Source: Oscillospiraceae bacterium (GTDB lineage Bacteria; Bacillota; Clostridia; Oscillospirales; Oscillospiraceae). Taken from it: a DNA stretch of 49,200 bases. The DNA lies in the NCBI GenBank assembly GCA_021205095.1, contig JAJPYE010000033.1, positions 1 to 49,200 of the forward strand. The letters run 5' to 3'. Shown in pieces: positions 13,898 through 22,557 of the stretch. The notes below the pieces were generated by a model, which saw only the letters and a program-made list of their open reading frames with translations, had not been told where the DNA came from and made no database searches. Within the stretch, counting starts at the first letter, position 1. Every line of letters begins with the position of its first letter. A program made the position numbers and the translations under genes.

Positions 13898-15988
13898 ATG
13901 AAACGATTCTATACGGCGACGGTGAAGCACAGAACGCTTATTCTGGTCTTGTTTCTGCTGGCGGCGGCAGTGTGCCTTGTGCTGCGAGGCCAGGTGGGCG
14001 TAAACTACGACGTGAACGACTATCTCCCGGCGGACTCTGCCTCCACCGTATCCCTGGAGGTGATGGAGGAGGAATTTTCCGGCGGTATTCCCAACGTCCG
14101 GGTGATGCTTTACGACGTGACCATCCCGGAGGCGCTGGAATATAAGGAGCGCCTCGAAGCGGTGGACGGAGTCGTTTCCGTTACCTGGCTGGACGACGCG
14201 GTGGACATTACCGCGCCTCTGGCGACCCTGGACACGGATACGGTGGAGACCTATTATAAAGACAGCGCCGCCCTGCTTACCCTCACCATCGGGGAGGAGG
14301 ACGATTATATTTCCGCCGTGGAGGAGATCCGCGCCGTGATCGGCGATGAAAACGCCATGACGGGCAGCGCCGTATCCACGGCCATGTCCGAAACAAGCAC
14401 CACGGCGGAGGTAAGCCGCGTGGCCATCTTCGGCGTGGCCTTCGCCATGGTGGTGCTGTTTCTGACCACCAGCTCCTGGCTGGAGCCGTTTCTGGTGCTG
14501 GCGGGGCTTTTGGTGGCGGTCGTCATAAACGCCGGAACGAACCTGATTTTTGGGGAGATCTCCTTCGTTACCAACGCCGCCGGGAGCATATTGCAGATGG
14601 CGGTATCCCTGGATTATTCCGTGTTCCTGCTCCACCGATTCGACGAGTGCCGGGAGGAGACGGAGAATATTCAGGAGGCCATGGTGACGGCGCTGTGCCG
14701 CTCCACGGATTCCATCCTGTCCAGCGGCCTTACGACGGTCATCGGCTTTCTTGCCCTGGTGCTGATGCAGTACCGTCTGGGGGCCGATTTGGGGCTGGCG
14801 CTGGCCAAGGGCGTGGCGATCAGTCTGATCACCGTGTTTCTGTTTACCCCTGCGCTGCTTTTGACCGTGTACCGCCTGACGGATCGGCTGCGCCACCGCA
14901 CGCCAAAGCTTCGGCTGGCGGGCATGGGCCGGGTCATACATAAGCTCAGGATCCCGCTGACGGTGGCCTTTGTGCTGGTGATTGCCCCCGCGTTTCTGGC
15001 CTCCTCCTCCAATGAGTATTATTACGGCTCCTCCCACACCTTCGGGGAGAACACCCAACTGGGAGCGGATACCGCCGCTATCGAGGAGGTGTTCGGTCAG
15101 AGCGATACCTATGTGCTGCTGGTGCCGGGAACGGATACGGCCACTCAGACGGCGCTGTCGAACAGCCTGCACGAGCTGGAACACGTTACCAGCGTTATAT
15201 CCTATGTAGACGCCGCCGGGGCGGAGATTCCCCTGGAATACCTGGACGAGAGTACCATGCGTCAGCTTGTCAGCGACAACTACAGCCGGTTTGTCATATC
15301 CGTGGACGTACCCTATGAGGGGGACGAGACCTTTGCCTTGGTGGAGGAGATTCGGGCGGTGGCGCAGGCATATTACCCGGATGCCTATTACCTGGCCGGG
15401 CAGGGCGTCAGCACCTATGATCTGATGAACACGATCCAGTCCGATATGCTGCGGGTGAATCTGGTGGCTATCGGGGCGGTGTTTGTGGTGCTGCTGCTGA
15501 CGCAGCGGTCGGTTATCCTGCCGGTGCTGCTGGTGCTGTGCATTGAAACAGCTATTTGGCTGAACCTGGCGGTGCCGTACTTTGCCGGAAAGCCTGTTTT
15601 CTATATCGTCTATTTGATCATCAGCGCCGTTCAGCTTGGAGCCACGGTGGACTATGCCATCCTGATGACCGACCGCTATCGGGAAAACCGGCAGGCCATG
15701 GATAAGAAGGAGGCCCTGGTGCATACTGTTTCCGGGGTGACGGTTTCCATCCTGACCTCCGGCAGCGTACTCACGGTGGTGGGGTTGCTGATGGGATTTA
15801 TGTCCTCCAATCAGCTTCTGGCCCAACTGGGCCTGCTGCTGGGGCGGGGAACAATCTTTTCCCTGCTTGGAGCGCTGCTGGTGCTGCCCGGCCTGCTGTC
15901 ACTGTTCGACGGCGTATTTATGAAAAATCGAAAGGGCCGTCCCAAGAGACGGGGAAAGCGGAAAAGCTTGCAGAAGGAGGTATCCTGA
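13898..15988 (+). CDS. MMPL/RND-superfamily transporter
   Basis: A 696-residue membrane protein with the RND layout: one N-terminal membrane helix, an extracytoplasmic loop (residues about 33-170), five helices, a second helix-loop-five-helices half and a basic C-terminus (KNRKGRPKRRGKRKS). The repeated NAAGSILQMAVSLDYSVFLLHRFDE and ISAVQLGATVDYAILMTDRYREN segments are the paired transmembrane-4-type motifs of MMPL proteins with acidic residues for proton coupling. Such proteins export lipids or amphiphiles. The following gene starts one base after its stop, so the two products probably work together. Confidence 0.88.
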   Translation: MKRFYTATVKHRTLILVLFLLAAAVCLVLRGQVGVNYDVNDYLPADSASTVSLEVMEEEFSGGIPNVRVMLYDVTIPEALEYKERLEAVDGVVSVTWLDDAVDITAPLATLDTDTVETYYKDSAALLTLTIGEEDDYISAVEEIRAVIGDENAMTGSAVSTAMSETSTTAEVSRVAIFGVAFAMVVLFLTTSSWLEPFLVLAGLLVAVVINAGTNLIFGEISFVTNAAGSILQMAVSLDYSVFLLHRFDECREETENIQEAMVTALCRSTDSILSSGLTTVIGFLALVLMQYRLGADLGLALAKGVAISLITVFLFTPALLLTVYRLTDRLRHRTPKLRLAGMGRVIHKLRIPLTVAFVLVIAPAFLASSSNEYYYGSSHTFGENTQLGADTAAIEEVFGQSDTYVLLVPGTDTATQTALSNSLHELEHVTSVISYVDAAGAEIPLEYLDESTMRQLVSDNYSRFVISVDVPYEGDETFALVEEIRAVAQAYYPDAYYLAGQGVSTYDLMNTIQSDMLRVNLVAIGAVFVVLLLTQRSVILPVLLVLCIETAIWLNLAVPYFAGKPVFYIVYLIISAVQLGATVDYAILMTDRYRENRQAMDKKEALVHTVSGVTVSILTSGSVLTVVGLLMGFMSSNQLLAQLGLLLGRGTIFSLLGALLVLPGLLSLFDGVFMKNRKGRPKRRGKRKSLQKEVS

Positions 15989-15989
15989 G

Positions 15990-17984
15990 ATGAGAAAGCT
16001 GTATAAAAAATATCTGGCCCTGGCCCTGGCCGCCGCGCTGTGCCTGGGAACGGCCTGTCCGGCCCTGGCGGCGGAAAGCACGCCCAAGGAGGAGGTGGTC
16101 TATGCCTCCCTGGACGGCAGCGGCGCGGTGCAGGCGGTGTATGTGGTGAACATATTCGACCTGGCCCAGGCCGGAACCATCACGGATTACGGGGATTACA
16201 GCGCCCTGCGGAATATGACCGGCACGGAGGAGATTTCCTATGACGGCGATACCGTCACCATCCAGGCGGAGGAAGGAAAGCTGTATTATGAGGGAACGCT
16301 GGAAAACGCCCAGCTCCCCTGGATATTTGAAATTCATTACTATCTGGACGGCGCGGAATATGACGCCGCCTCCCTGGCGGGGCGGAGCGGCGAGTTGGAG
16401 ATTACTCTCTCCATCCGGGAAAATCCTGCCTGCACCGGGGATTTCTTCGAGAGCTATGCCCTGCAAATAAGTCTGACACTGGACACGGCGCTCTGCGCCA
16501 ATATTACGGCGGAGGGGGCCACCATTGCCAACGTAGGCGGGGACAAGCAGCTTACCTATACCGTCCTGCCGGGAAATGAAAAGGACTTCACCATCACTGC
16601 CACGGTGACGGATTTTGAAATGGAGAGCATCGACATAAACGGCGTTCCTCTGACGCTGGAGGTGGAGATAGACGACGAGGCGCTGATGGAGCAGATCACC
16701 AGCCTCATGGAGGCCATCGAGGCGCTGGACGACGGCGCGGGCGAGCTGGACGACGGTGTGAGCGAGCTGGAGACCAGCGTGGAGACGGAGCTTGCCTCCG
16801 GCACGGAGAGCCTGACCGCCGGGGCCTCGGCCTTGGAATCCGGCGCGGCCTCCCTCCAATCCGGGGCGGAGGAGGTAAGCGATGGGGCTGCGGCTCTGAC
16901 CGCCGGAGCGGAGACCTTGGAGGCGGGACTGGAGACCCTGAACCAGGGCGTCGCCCAGCTTCAGGCGGGACTGGAGGCGCTGGACGGGCAGTCCCAGGCC
17001 CTGACCGAAGGATCCGCCCAGGTGAAGGCGGCCCTGGCCGCGCTGCAATCAGCGCTGACCGGCGTCTCCGCCTCCTCGGACACCATCGAGACCTTGACGG
17101 CCACGGCCCAGACCATGCAGGCGTCCCTGGACGCCCTGTCAGAGCAGAACACGGCGGCCATCGCGCAGATCGAGAGCCTGGCGGAAATTGTCGGCGGCCT
17201 GGGCAATACTACCACGGCGGCCATCAACGCCGCCCTCAGCGGCCTGGGCATCGGCATGACGGTGTCGGACGGCATTTCCCTTGCCAGCGGGCTTGTGACA
17301 TTGCTGGAGGCCAATAACCAGGCCATCGCGCAGATCGAGACCTTTATGAACACCGTCTCCCAGGAGCTTTCCGATACCCTGACGGCGATGGAAGCGCAAA
17401 TCTCCGCCCTTTCTGCTGCCATTGACGCCCTGGCCGGGGAATATGACGGACTGGACAGCGGCATCGGCGATTACACGGAGGGCGTGGCCCAGATCCTGGC
17501 GGGCTATGAGCAGCTTGCCGCCGGGGTCAATGCCCTGACGGAGAGCAGCGGTTCCCTGACGGAGGGATCCTCCGCTCTGTATGACGGCGTGAGCGAGCTT
17601 CTGGCCGGCATCGTGTCCGTTTACGAGGCCACCGGCTCCCTGACGGATGGGGTGGGCCAGCTTAACAGTGGCGTGGCGGCGCTGCTGGAGGCTGTCCGCA
17701 CGCTATACAGCGGAACGAGTGACCTGAAGGAGGGAACCTCCTCCATGCGGGAGAAGACAGACGGCATGGACGAGACCATCCAGGAGCAGATAGACGACCT
17801 CCTGGCCAGCGTTACCGGCGGGGATGTGGAGGTGACGTCCTTCGTTTCGGAGAAAAATACGAATGTAGAGGCCGTCCAGTTCGTCATTACTACCTCCCCC
17901 ATCGAAACAGAGGAAGAATCGGAAGCCGTGGAAGAGGAGGCGCAGGAGATGACCTTCTGGCAGAAGCTGCTGGATCTGTTCTGA
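15990..17984 (+). CDS. Large secreted coiled-coil protein paired with the MMPL transporter
   Basis: A 664-residue exported protein. The signal peptide (MRKLYKKYLALALAAALCLG) is followed by a likely AxA cleavage site around residue 28. Residues 30-230 are a beta-rich domain. Residues 235-600 are a long heptad-like region with repeated L..GA..L..G units, like the coiled-coil part of YhgE/Pip-type proteins. The end is acidic, then EMTFWQKLLDLF, a short amphipathic tail. Translation is coupled to the MMPL gene (one-base gap, AGGAGG upstream). A periplasm-like adaptor or tether for the transporter is an inference. A terminator follows at 18003. Confidence 0.7.
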   Translation: MRKLYKKYLALALAAALCLGTACPALAAESTPKEEVVYASLDGSGAVQAVYVVNIFDLAQAGTITDYGDYSALRNMTGTEEISYDGDTVTIQAEEGKLYYEGTLENAQLPWIFEIHYYLDGAEYDAASLAGRSGELEITLSIRENPACTGDFFESYALQISLTLDTALCANITAEGATIANVGGDKQLTYTVLPGNEKDFTITATVTDFEMESIDINGVPLTLEVEIDDEALMEQITSLMEAIEALDDGAGELDDGVSELETSVETELASGTESLTAGASALESGAASLQSGAEEVSDGAAALTAGAETLEAGLETLNQGVAQLQAGLEALDGQSQALTEGSAQVKAALAALQSALTGVSASSDTIETLTATAQTMQASLDALSEQNTAAIAQIESLAEIVGGLGNTTTAAINAALSGLGIGMTVSDGISLASGLVTLLEANNQAIAQIETFMNTVSQELSDTLTAMEAQISALSAAIDALAGEYDGLDSGIGDYTEGVAQILAGYEQLAAGVNALTESSGSLTEGSSALYDGVSELLAGIVSVYEATGSLTDGVGQLNSGVAALLEAVRTLYSGTSDLKEGTSSMREKTDGMDETIQEQIDDLLASVTGGDVEVTSFVSEKNTNVEAVQFVITTSPIETEEESEAVEEEAQEMTFWQKLLDLF

Positions 17985-18002
17985 CGGAGACCGCGAACAA
18001 GC

Positions 18003-18043
18003 AAAAGACTGCATCGAACGCTGTTCTGATGCAGTCTTTTTTT
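18003..18043 (+). terminator. Terminator after the MMPL operon
   Basis: AAAAGACTGCATC (18003-18015) and GATGCAGTCTTTT (18028-18040) form a 13-bp stem that continues into a T run. Confidence 0.9.
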
Positions 18044-18050
18044 GAAAAAA

Positions 18051-18080
18051 TTGACCGAACGGGGGTCTGAGGCGTATATA
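18051..18080 (+). promoter_or_regulatory. Promoter of the sigma/anti-sigma operon
   Basis: TTGACC (18051-18056), 18 bases and TATATA (18075-18080) fit a sigma-A promoter. The same stretch contains CGAAC and GCGTAT, loosely like an ECF promoter, but the 12-base spacing between AAC and CGT is too short for known ECF classes. A strong AGGAGGTGG ribosome site follows. Confidence 0.5.
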
Positions 18081-18100
18081 TAGCAGGAGGTGGTGACAAA

Positions 18101-18586
18101 ATGGAACATTCCCCGGTTCATTCGGCGGCGGATGTGGAGCGGATGGTGAGGGAGCATGGGGATATGCTGTTTCGCATCTGCCTTTCCGTGCTGGGAAATG
18201 AAAGCGACGCGGAGGACGCAGTGCAGGAGACGGCGGTGAAGTATATGCTCAAGGCCCCGGCGTTTCAAAGCCTGGAACATGAAAAGGCGTGGCTCATCCG
18301 GGTGGCGGTCAATCAGTGCCGGGACATGGGCCGGTTTCGGGCGAGGCACCCCCAGACGGGCCTGGTGCAGGTTCTGGGCTATGTCAGCCCGGAGAGCAGC
18401 GGGATTATGGAGGCGCTGATGGAGCTGCCGGAAAAGTACAAAATTGTCCTGCTGCTGTATTATGTGGAGGAATACCCGGTCAAGGACATCGCCGGGATGA
18501 TAGGCCGGACGCCTTCCGCGGTGAAAATGCGGCTGCAAAAGGGGCGGCGGCTGTTGGAGGAAAAATATCGGAAGGAGTATCTATGA
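18101..18586 (+). CDS. ECF-family RNA polymerase sigma factor
   Basis: A 161-residue sigma-70 family protein of the extracytoplasmic type. Region 2 is EHGDMLFRICLSVLGNESDAEDAVQETAVKYM, and region 4 is LPEKYKIVLLLYYVEEYPVKDIAGMIGRTPSAVKMRLQKGR with the helix-turn-helix that reads the -35 box. Region 3 is absent, as usual for ECF. Its stop codon overlaps the start of the next gene (ATGA), a membrane protein suited to be its anti-sigma factor. Its regulon cannot be told from this window; the adjacent MMPL operon is one candidate. Confidence 0.9.
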   Translation: MEHSPVHSAADVERMVREHGDMLFRICLSVLGNESDAEDAVQETAVKYMLKAPAFQSLEHEKAWLIRVAVNQCRDMGRFRARHPQTGLVQVLGYVSPESSGIMEALMELPEKYKIVLLLYYVEEYPVKDIAGMIGRTPSAVKMRLQKGRRLLEEKYRKEYL

Positions 18587-19620
18587 GTATGGTATGCGAG
18601 CAGCTAAAGGAATCTGTAGGGCAGATAAAAATGCCGGAGGATATGAAAGCGCGGATCATCCGCAGCGTGGAAGAGAAACAGAAGAAGCGGGGTCGTATTG
18701 TCCCCGTCCGGCGGTGCGTTCTGACGGCGGCGGTAGCGGCGGCGCTCTGCCTGGCCCTGTCTGTTCCGGCTCTGGCCGCCACGGTGGAGCCGGTGTACCG
18801 GCTGCTGTATCATGTCTCACCGGAGGCCGCCCAGCTTTTCCAGCCGGTGCGGCTGAGTGACGAATATGATGGGATACGCCTGGAGGTGGTATCCGCCCAA
18901 ATTCAGGGAGATACGGCCATGGTATACGTCACCCTCCAGGACTTGACGGGAGACCGGGTGGACGAGACCACGGATTTGTTTGACAGCTATGACCTGAACA
19001 CCCCCTTTGACAGCGTTGGCTGCTGCGAGCTGATGGGGTTCGATGAGAAGACGAAAACGGCCTCCTTCCTGATCACCATGACAAACCTGGCCGGGGAGGC
19101 CATGGAGGGGGACAAGGTGACGTTTTCCGTCCGGCGGTTTTTAAGCCAAAAAACGGTTTATGAGGATGTGGAAATCCCCGCTGCGCTCTCCGCCGTTTCC
19201 CAGGCGGAAAGCACGAAAGAGATAACCGACCACAGCGGCTGGGGCCTGCATTATACGGAGGGCGCGGTAACAGTGCTGTGCTCCGACGCTCTGACGGCGG
19301 ATTTTCCCGTGACAGGCTTCAAAACCGGGCTGGGATATATAGAGGGCAAGCTCCACATACAGCTGGCCGTTGGGAACGCCTTGGAATATGACAACCACGG
19401 GTACTTTTACCTGGTGGACGGGGCGGGAAATATCATCGAGCCGGAGGCCGGCTATTCTTTTTTTGAGGAGGGGGACGGTGGCCGGGAGGATTATTATGAG
19501 TTTGTCTTTTCTGTCACGCCTCAAAAATTGACCGACTGCCGACTGTATGGAAGCTTCTGGATCACCGGCTTACTGACGGAGGGCCGCTGGAAGGTGACGT
19601 TTTCTTTGGCGGACGCCTGA
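18583..19620 (+). CDS. DUF4179-type membrane protein, probable anti-sigma factor
   Basis: A 345-residue protein: a short basic cytoplasmic part (residues 1-45, MSMVCEQLKESVGQIKMPEDMKARIIRSV), one membrane helix (about 46-66) and a large extracytoplasmic beta-rich domain beginning VEPVYRLLYHVSPEAAQLFQPVRLSDEYDGIRLEV, typical of DUF4179. Such proteins regularly sit behind ECF sigma genes and are thought to hold the sigma factor at the membrane. Start 18583 overlaps the sigma stop and has GGAAGGAG upstream. No zinc-binding anti-sigma motif (HxxxCxxC) is present in the cytoplasmic part, so binding must differ from the classical ZAS type. Confidence 0.75.
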   Translation: MSMVCEQLKESVGQIKMPEDMKARIIRSVEEKQKKRGRIVPVRRCVLTAAVAAALCLALSVPALAATVEPVYRLLYHVSPEAAQLFQPVRLSDEYDGIRLEVVSAQIQGDTAMVYVTLQDLTGDRVDETTDLFDSYDLNTPFDSVGCCELMGFDEKTKTASFLITMTNLAGEAMEGDKVTFSVRRFLSQKTVYEDVEIPAALSAVSQAESTKEITDHSGWGLHYTEGAVTVLCSDALTADFPVTGFKTGLGYIEGKLHIQLAVGNALEYDNHGYFYLVDGAGNIIEPEAGYSFFEEGDGGREDYYEFVFSVTPQKLTDCRLYGSFWITGLLTEGRWKVTFSLADA

Positions 19621-19781
19621 CTGCCGCCGGTTCCAATGTTGGGAACCAGGTTGTCTGCCGGACTTTCATATATCCAGCCATAGGGCAGGGCGTATTTATA
19701 CCAGGAAAAAAGCTTATCCACCGGGTTGAGGAGGATAAAGATGAGCTTTATCTCCGGGCCGAAATCCAGCCGGATACGCAA

Positions 19782-19828
19782 ACAGAGGGGCTATGTCAAA
19801 ATTGTCCATTTTGACATAGCCCCTCTGT
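19782..19828 (+). terminator. Long perfect hairpin, probable bidirectional terminator
   Basis: Arms of 21 bp (19782-19802 and 19808-19828) pair perfectly around a TGTCC loop and are followed by CTTTTG on the plus strand. It lies between the convergent anti-sigma and F420-ligase-like genes. The rest of 19621-19884 holds nothing convincing. Confidence 0.75.
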
Positions 19829-19884
19829 CTTTTGCTTCCTGGAGGGAGTGCAGAAGGGCAGCCCCGCCGACGAATATGATTTCT

Positions 19885-20592
19885 TTATTCCTCCGCCTTG
19901 CGAATCAGCACGAAGGGGGTGAGCTGGGTGGAGTTGCCGGAGGGGTTGTCGTCTATCAGCTCCTTGCACTGGTCATCGGTCAGCGTCAGATCCGGGCTTT
20001 TGCCCAGAATATCCCGCGTGAAGTCGTTGGCGTCCACCAGCATACAGGTAACGCCGGTCTCCTCCTGAATACGGCGGCAGACCTCCTGGGGCTCCTTGGG
20101 CAGCATAATGCAGTAGTCCCCATATTCCTGGAACGAGGCGGTATAAAACCCGTCCAGGCCCTCCACCTCCGGCCCGGCGATTTTGTAAAACACGCCCTTC
20201 TTCCCGAATAGCTTGCCAACCCCAGCGGCAATGGAGGCCCATATGATTTTCCCCGCGCCGCAGTGGTCGATGGCAAACTGCATTTTCCAGGGGTTGTCCA
20301 CCCCGATGCCGTAGGGGCTGTGAGAGGCAAACTTGGAGAGGAATTTTGCAAGTCCCGTCAGCTTCATGTCCTTTTTATAGATGATATTTTTCTGGCACAG
20401 GGAAATGATTTTCTCCGCCACGGAGAGGATGTCCCCCTCCTGATACACCGGCAGCACATATTGCCGCACCAGGTCGCAGTAATCCTCCCCAATTTTTACA
20501 AAGTGGGTCTGGATGGCTCCCCGGTCATAAGCTCCAAAGCTGGTCTCTATCCGCAGCTTCTTGTTTTCGTTTGGCTTTAGTGTGGAATCCAT
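19885..20592 (-). CDS. Coenzyme F420-0:L-glutamate ligase-like protein
   Basis: A 235-residue protein that follows the F420 ligase pattern: GAIQTHFVKIGEDYCDLVRQYV, EGDILSVAEKIISLCQ, KKGVFYKIAGPEVEGLDG and VDANDFTRDILGKSP. The true enzyme adds glutamate to coenzyme F420 with GTP. Firmicutes of this kind are not known to make F420, so the real reaction is probably the ligation of glutamate or a like residue to another acid. Start 20592 follows AAGGAGG; an in-frame start at 20742 would cross the hairpin-rich leader. No other F420 gene is nearby. Confidence 0.7.
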   Translation of the reverse strand: MDSTLKPNENKKLRIETSFGAYDRGAIQTHFVKIGEDYCDLVRQYVLPVYQEGDILSVAEKIISLCQKNIIYKKDMKLTGLAKFLSKFASHSPYGIGVDNPWKMQFAIDHCGAGKIIWASIAAGVGKLFGKKGVFYKIAGPEVEGLDGFYTASFQEYGDYCIMLPKEPQEVCRRIQEETGVTCMLVDANDFTRDILGKSPDLTLTDDQCKELIDDNPSGNSTQLTPFVLIRKAEE

Positions 20593-20634
20593 GTCTCTAT
20601 TTTCCTCCTTGCGCCGAAGGGCGCCGTATCGAAA

Positions 20635-20664
20635 GCAAGCCGCGCCCGGACACGGACACGGCTT
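20635..20664 (-). other. Hairpin in the leader of the F420-ligase-like gene
   Basis: GCAAGCCG at the left pairs with CGGCTTGC at the right around a GC-rich loop. It lies in the leader about 45 bases before the start codon, with no T run on the minus strand, so it is a structured 5' region of unknown role. Confidence 0.3.
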
Positions 20665-20830
20665 GCCGGCTTGTGTACCATAGAATAAATTGCGATAAAC
20701 AGCATACCAGAGGAATGTGAAAAATAAATGAACAAAGAACAAAAATATATTACTATCTATACAAACGAATCCATGAATCGGCAGGTGTCATGTGACGTCC
20801 GCCTCACGCGGAAATATTTTCTGTTTGCGC

Positions 20831-21343
20831 CTAACGGAACGCCCGTGTCAGAAGATTTCGAAGGGCCTGAGCGTGGGCGGCGCTGCCGTTGGCGTGGGCT
20901 GTATAAAGAGTTTGCAGAACGGGCGCGGCGGTTTGACCGGCGGCCTGGGTATAATCCTGCATCAGCCGTTCCTCCCGCAGCAGGGCGGCCCGAAGAGCAG
21001 CCAGCTTGCCGGGGATCGGCTGACGGATATTTTCCGCTGTATAGGATGTGCCGGTGCAGATAAAATATTCCGCCCGCAGCCGACCTGCCCGACGTCCGGC
21101 GTCCTCGGCCTGGGCCAGCAGGACGGCCCGCTCCTTGCCCTGGAGCATCCTGGCGAGGGCCTTGTCAAACGCGGCGGCGCACAGCTCTGCCTGGATAAAG
21201 GTTTCCATGGTCTGCTCCTCCCGGAGGCGGGGGGCGGATTTGGCCTCCTCCGCTTGATTTTTCGGTTGCTCCGCCCCCGATACCCGCCGCCATAACGTCT
21301 CAAACCCGGCCAGACTCTCTTGTATGGATTGGTCTATGTCCAT
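20831..21343 (-). CDS. Helical protein of unknown function, possibly ferritin-like
   Basis: A 170-residue, almost wholly alpha-helical soluble protein: MDIDQSIQESLAGFETLWRRVSG, then ETFIQAELCAAAFDKALARM, EDAGRRAGRLRAEYF, LREERLMQDYTQAA and ANGSAAHAQALRNLL. The spacing of acidic residues and the late histidine in four long helices recalls ferritin-like di-iron proteins, but no complete ExxH pair is evident, so this is only a suggestion. A GGGAGGGG site precedes the ATG. It lies between the rib operon end and the F420-ligase-like gene, on the same strand as both. Confidence 0.55.
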   Translation of the reverse strand: MDIDQSIQESLAGFETLWRRVSGAEQPKNQAEEAKSAPRLREEQTMETFIQAELCAAAFDKALARMLQGKERAVLLAQAEDAGRRAGRLRAEYFICTGTSYTAENIRQPIPGKLAALRAALLREERLMQDYTQAAGQTAAPVLQTLYTAHANGSAAHAQALRNLLTRAFR

Positions 21344-21406
21344 AAAAATATCCCCTCCCGGCCCATTCTATGCGAAAGACCGACAGGGGGTTAGTTGTAT
21401 TTGCTG

Positions 21407-22069
21407 TTAGCTTAGCAGCGTATCTACGGCGTCAGGGATTTCCGCCGGGCTTTGGACGATGACGCTTGCGTCGGAAAGCTCATCCTGAGGGCCGTAGCCG
21501 TAGGCGCAGCCGACGGCCTTCAGGCCGTAGACGCGGGCCAGATCCATGTCCTTGTAGCGGTCGCCCACGGCAATATAGGGGCCGGGGAACCGCTCCCGAA
21601 TGGTGAGGAATACCTCCGGCTTTGACTTCCAGCCGAAGTCCTCCGAGCAGTAGAAGCCGGAAAACCAGTCGTCCAGTCCGAAGGCGTCCCGGTGGGCCTG
21701 CATATAGGCGGTTCGGCAGTTGCTGAGAAAAACCAGCCGGTGGCCCTGTTGTTTCATCCTGTCCAGGACCTCCGTCACGCCGGGGTAAAGCCGGGCGTTT
21801 CCGATGGTGATTTGACGAACCATTTCTGTTCCGACCACAGCCCCGGCGGCGGTTCGTTCTTCCTGGGAGAGCTGGGGGGCGAAGGTGTCCCACATCTCGG
21901 TGGCCGTCAGGCCCAGCCAATGCTCCAGCTCCTTGTCCTGCCACGTCCTGGGGGGCATCAGCCCCTTGCGAACCAGCCCGTCATAGGCCAGGCGAAAGGC
22001 GGGGGCGTATATGCGGATACAGTCGTGAAGCGTGCCGTCGTAATCCAGGATGATGGTGGCGGCGCTCAT
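21407..22069 (-). CDS. HAD hydrolase coupled to ribH; candidate riboflavin-pathway phosphatase
   Basis: A 220-residue HAD phosphatase. Motif I is DYDGTLHD (Asp9, Asp11), motif II lies in LVFLSNCRT, the motif III lysine in GWKSKPEVF, and motif IV is [13 protein letters not shown] helical cap lies between motifs I and II. Its ATG overlaps the ribH stop (ATGA), so it is translated with the riboflavin genes. Riboflavin synthesis needs a phosphatase to dephosphorylate 5-amino-6-ribitylamino-uracil 5'-phosphate before RibH acts; known enzymes for it (YcsE, YigB) are HAD proteins usually encoded away from rib. Its place here makes it a strong candidate. A general phosphatase is the alternative. Confidence 0.82.
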   Translation of the reverse strand: MSAATIILDYDGTLHDCIRIYAPAFRLAYDGLVRKGLMPPRTWQDKELEHWLGLTATEMWDTFAPQLSQEERTAAGAVVGTEMVRQITIGNARLYPGVTEVLDRMKQQGHRLVFLSNCRTAYMQAHRDAFGLDDWFSGFYCSEDFGWKSKPEVFLTIRERFPGPYIAVGDRYKDMDLARVYGLKAVGCAYGYGPQDELSDASVIVQSPAEIPDAVDTLLS

Positions 22070-22536
22070 GCCTCGATGGTGCGGATCAGGTTCACCATCT
22101 CGATGGCGCTCTGGGCGCACTCGGAGCCCTTGTTGCCCGCCTTGCTCCCGGCCCGCTCGATGGCCTGCTCGATGGTGTCCGTGGTCAGCACGCCGAACAG
22201 AACGGGGACGCCGCTGTTCAGCGCTACGTTTGCGATGCCCTTGGACACCTCGCTGCATACCACGTCATAATGGCTGGTGGAGCCGCGGATGACCGCGCCC
22301 AGGGCGATGACCGCGTCATACTTGCCGCTGTTGGCCATCTTGGAGGCGATCAGAGGAATCTCAAAGGCCCCCGGCACCCAAGCCAGGTCGATGTTTTCCC
22401 CCTGTACTCCATGGCGCAGCAGACCGTCCTCGCAGCCAGCCACCAGCTTGGACACGATGAACTCGTTGAACCGGGCGGCGACGACGCCCACCCGCAGGTC
22501 GTTATTGGATATAAGCTTGCCTTCAAAGGTATTCAT
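22066..22536 (-). CDS. ribH: 6,7-dimethyl-8-ribityllumazine synthase
   Basis: A 156-residue enzyme that condenses the ribityl-aminouracil with dihydroxybutanone phosphate. Family signatures are clear: [17 protein letters not shown] at the N-terminus, [26 protein letters not shown] (the catalytic histidine region) and [21 protein letters not shown]. Length is normal. It is the fourth gene of the rib operon, 21 bases after ribBA, with an AAGGAGG-type site just before the ATG, and its stop overlaps the start of the HAD phosphatase. Confidence 0.96.
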   Translation of the reverse strand: MNTFEGKLISNNDLRVGVVAARFNEFIVSKLVAGCEDGLLRHGVQGENIDLAWVPGAFEIPLIASKMANSGKYDAVIALGAVIRGSTSHYDVVCSEVSKGIANVALNSGVPVLFGVLTTDTIEQAIERAGSKAGNKGSECAQSAIEMVNLIRTIEA

Positions 22537-22557
22537 GGTAAAAATCCTCCTTAGAAA

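Noticed and set aside
18051-18080. ECF-type autoregulated promoter before the sigma gene
   Set aside because: AAC and CGT elements are only 12 bases apart, whereas known ECF promoters have about 16; a sigma-A reading fits better.
19521-19781. Minus-strand reading frame of 86 codons with a plausible-looking stretch (VDKLFSWYKYALPYGWIYESP)
   Set aside because: It overlaps the end of the anti-sigma gene, has no ribosome site, and matches no family I know; it could be a gene remnant, but the evidence is too thin.
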